A stretch of DNA of 5,683 bases. Origin: Gammaproteobacteria bacterium. Its GTDB lineage: Bacteria > Pseudomonadota > Gammaproteobacteria > Pseudomonadales > Azotimanducaceae. The translations under genes were made by a program, and so were the position numbers. A model generated the notes under the pieces. The model worked only from the letters and a program-made list of their open reading frames with translations. It made no database searches and was not told where the DNA came from. Location of the stretch: assembly GCA_002726925.1 (NCBI GenBank), contig PBTJ01000115.1, forward strand, positions 2,634-8,316, written 5' to 3'. The first letter of the stretch is position 1. Each line of letters begins with the position of its first letter. Shown piece after piece: positions 5,251-5,683 of this stretch.

Positions 5251-5683
5251 TGGCTGAAGAATCTCAAGACGACAAAACAGAAGAACCCACCGCGCGGCGC
5301 CTGGAAAAAGCCAAGGAAGATGGCCAAGTGCTGCGTTCTCAGGACATGACGATAGCGGCAGTGACCTGCACGGTGATTGGGAGCCTGTACTTAGGTGGTT
5401 TTTGGATGGGGCCGCGCTTTGTCGAGACGTTCGCAGAAGCGCTGACCATTCCGGCGAACTATGCCTTTGAAGAAGATTTAGCGCTGAATCGATTGTCAAT
5501 TCTGGCGTTAGACAGTTTTGCTACCGTCATACCGGTCTTTGCCTTGGCCATTTTTGCCGCCATAGGCTCAGCTACCGCCTTGGGCGGCTTCGTGTTTTCC
5601 GCTAAAGCCTTTGCGCCGAAAGCCAGCAAGCTGAATCCGATTAAGGGCATGAACCGTATTTTTGGCCTCAAGGCATTGGTAGA
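5250..5683 (+). CDS. flhB: Flagellar export specificity switch protein FlhB, N-terminal part (runs off the window)
   Basis: FlhB controls the export gate and switches secretion from rod/hook to filament substrates. An open frame starts at ATG 5250, overlapping the fliR stop by one base, and continues for 144 codons to the window edge with no stop. The N-terminus, DKTEEPTARRLEKAKEDGQVLRSQDM (about 8-33; key pattern KTE-PT-RRLE-A---GQV-RS), is the hallmark of the FlhB/YscU family. Two hydrophobic spans follow (about 34-54 and 88-115). The last block, FSAKAFAPKASKLNPIKGMNRIF (about 117-139), matches the conserved FSxExIxPKxxRLNPxKGxKRIF cytoplasmic turn. The autocleavage site NPTH and the rest of the protein lie beyond the window. 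Position next to fliR supports a polar-flagellum-type cluster. Confidence 0.95.
   Translation, partial: MAEESQDDKTEEPTARRLEKAKEDGQVLRSQDMTIAAVTCTVIGSLYLGGFWMGPRFVETFAEALTIPANYAFEEDLALNRLSILALDSFATVIPVFALAIFAAIGSATALGGFVFSAKAFAPKASKLNPIKGMNRIFGLKALV

Noticed and set aside
4552..5671. Several antisense open frames of 61-150 codons opposite fliR and flhB
   Set aside because: They lie opposite highly conserved membrane-protein genes and have no motif; such frames are expected by chance there.

Overview
The window is a stretch of a flagellar export and switch gene cluster from a Gram-negative bacterium. It was identified from protein motifs only; no database search was possible. The order fliL-fliM-fliN-fliO-[insert]-fliP-fliQ-fliR-flhB matches the polar-flagellum cluster of Pseudomonas/Vibrio/Shewanella-type gammaproteobacteria. 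In those organisms flhB directly follows fliR, whereas in enteric bacteria it lies in a separate operon. A good sigma-54 promoter match ahead of fliP fits the same group. The species cannot be named.

Layout. Positions 1-39 hold the last 12 codons of fliL. Then come fliM (88-1083), fliN (1083-1427) and fliO (about 1431-1802), tightly packed on the + strand. The run is then interrupted by a minus-strand gene (1860 to about 3134) for an exported lytic transglycosylase of the SLT/GH23 type. It has a long disordered Ala/Pro/Glu-rich segment and an unassigned C-terminal region. Positions 3156-3411 form a divergent regulatory region. It contains a near-consensus -24/-12 promoter facing fliP, repeats upstream of it that could bind an enhancer-binding protein, and two perfect 6-7-6 inverted repeats, one of them next to the transglycosylase start. 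The + strand cluster then resumes with fliP (3427-4197), fliQ (4206-4475), fliR (4480-5250) and the first 144 codons of flhB (5250 to the window end).

How the genes work together. FliM and FliN form the cytoplasmic C-ring switch that receives the chemotaxis signal and sets rotation direction. FliL is a stator-associated membrane protein. FliO assists assembly of FliP. FliP, FliQ and FliR form the core of the flagellar type III export gate, and FlhB is its substrate-specificity switch. The inserted transglycosylase could open peptidoglycan for flagellar structures, but this is inferred from position alone.

The most notable points are the antisense enzyme gene that splits fliO from fliP, the apparent private sigma-54 promoter that restores expression of the export-gate genes, and a FliM whose CheY-binding peptide and FliG-contact motif differ from the usual consensus. 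Otherwise the region is ordinary flagellar core genome. I found no mobile element, CRISPR array, tRNA or rRNA, and no evidence for a wholly new system.
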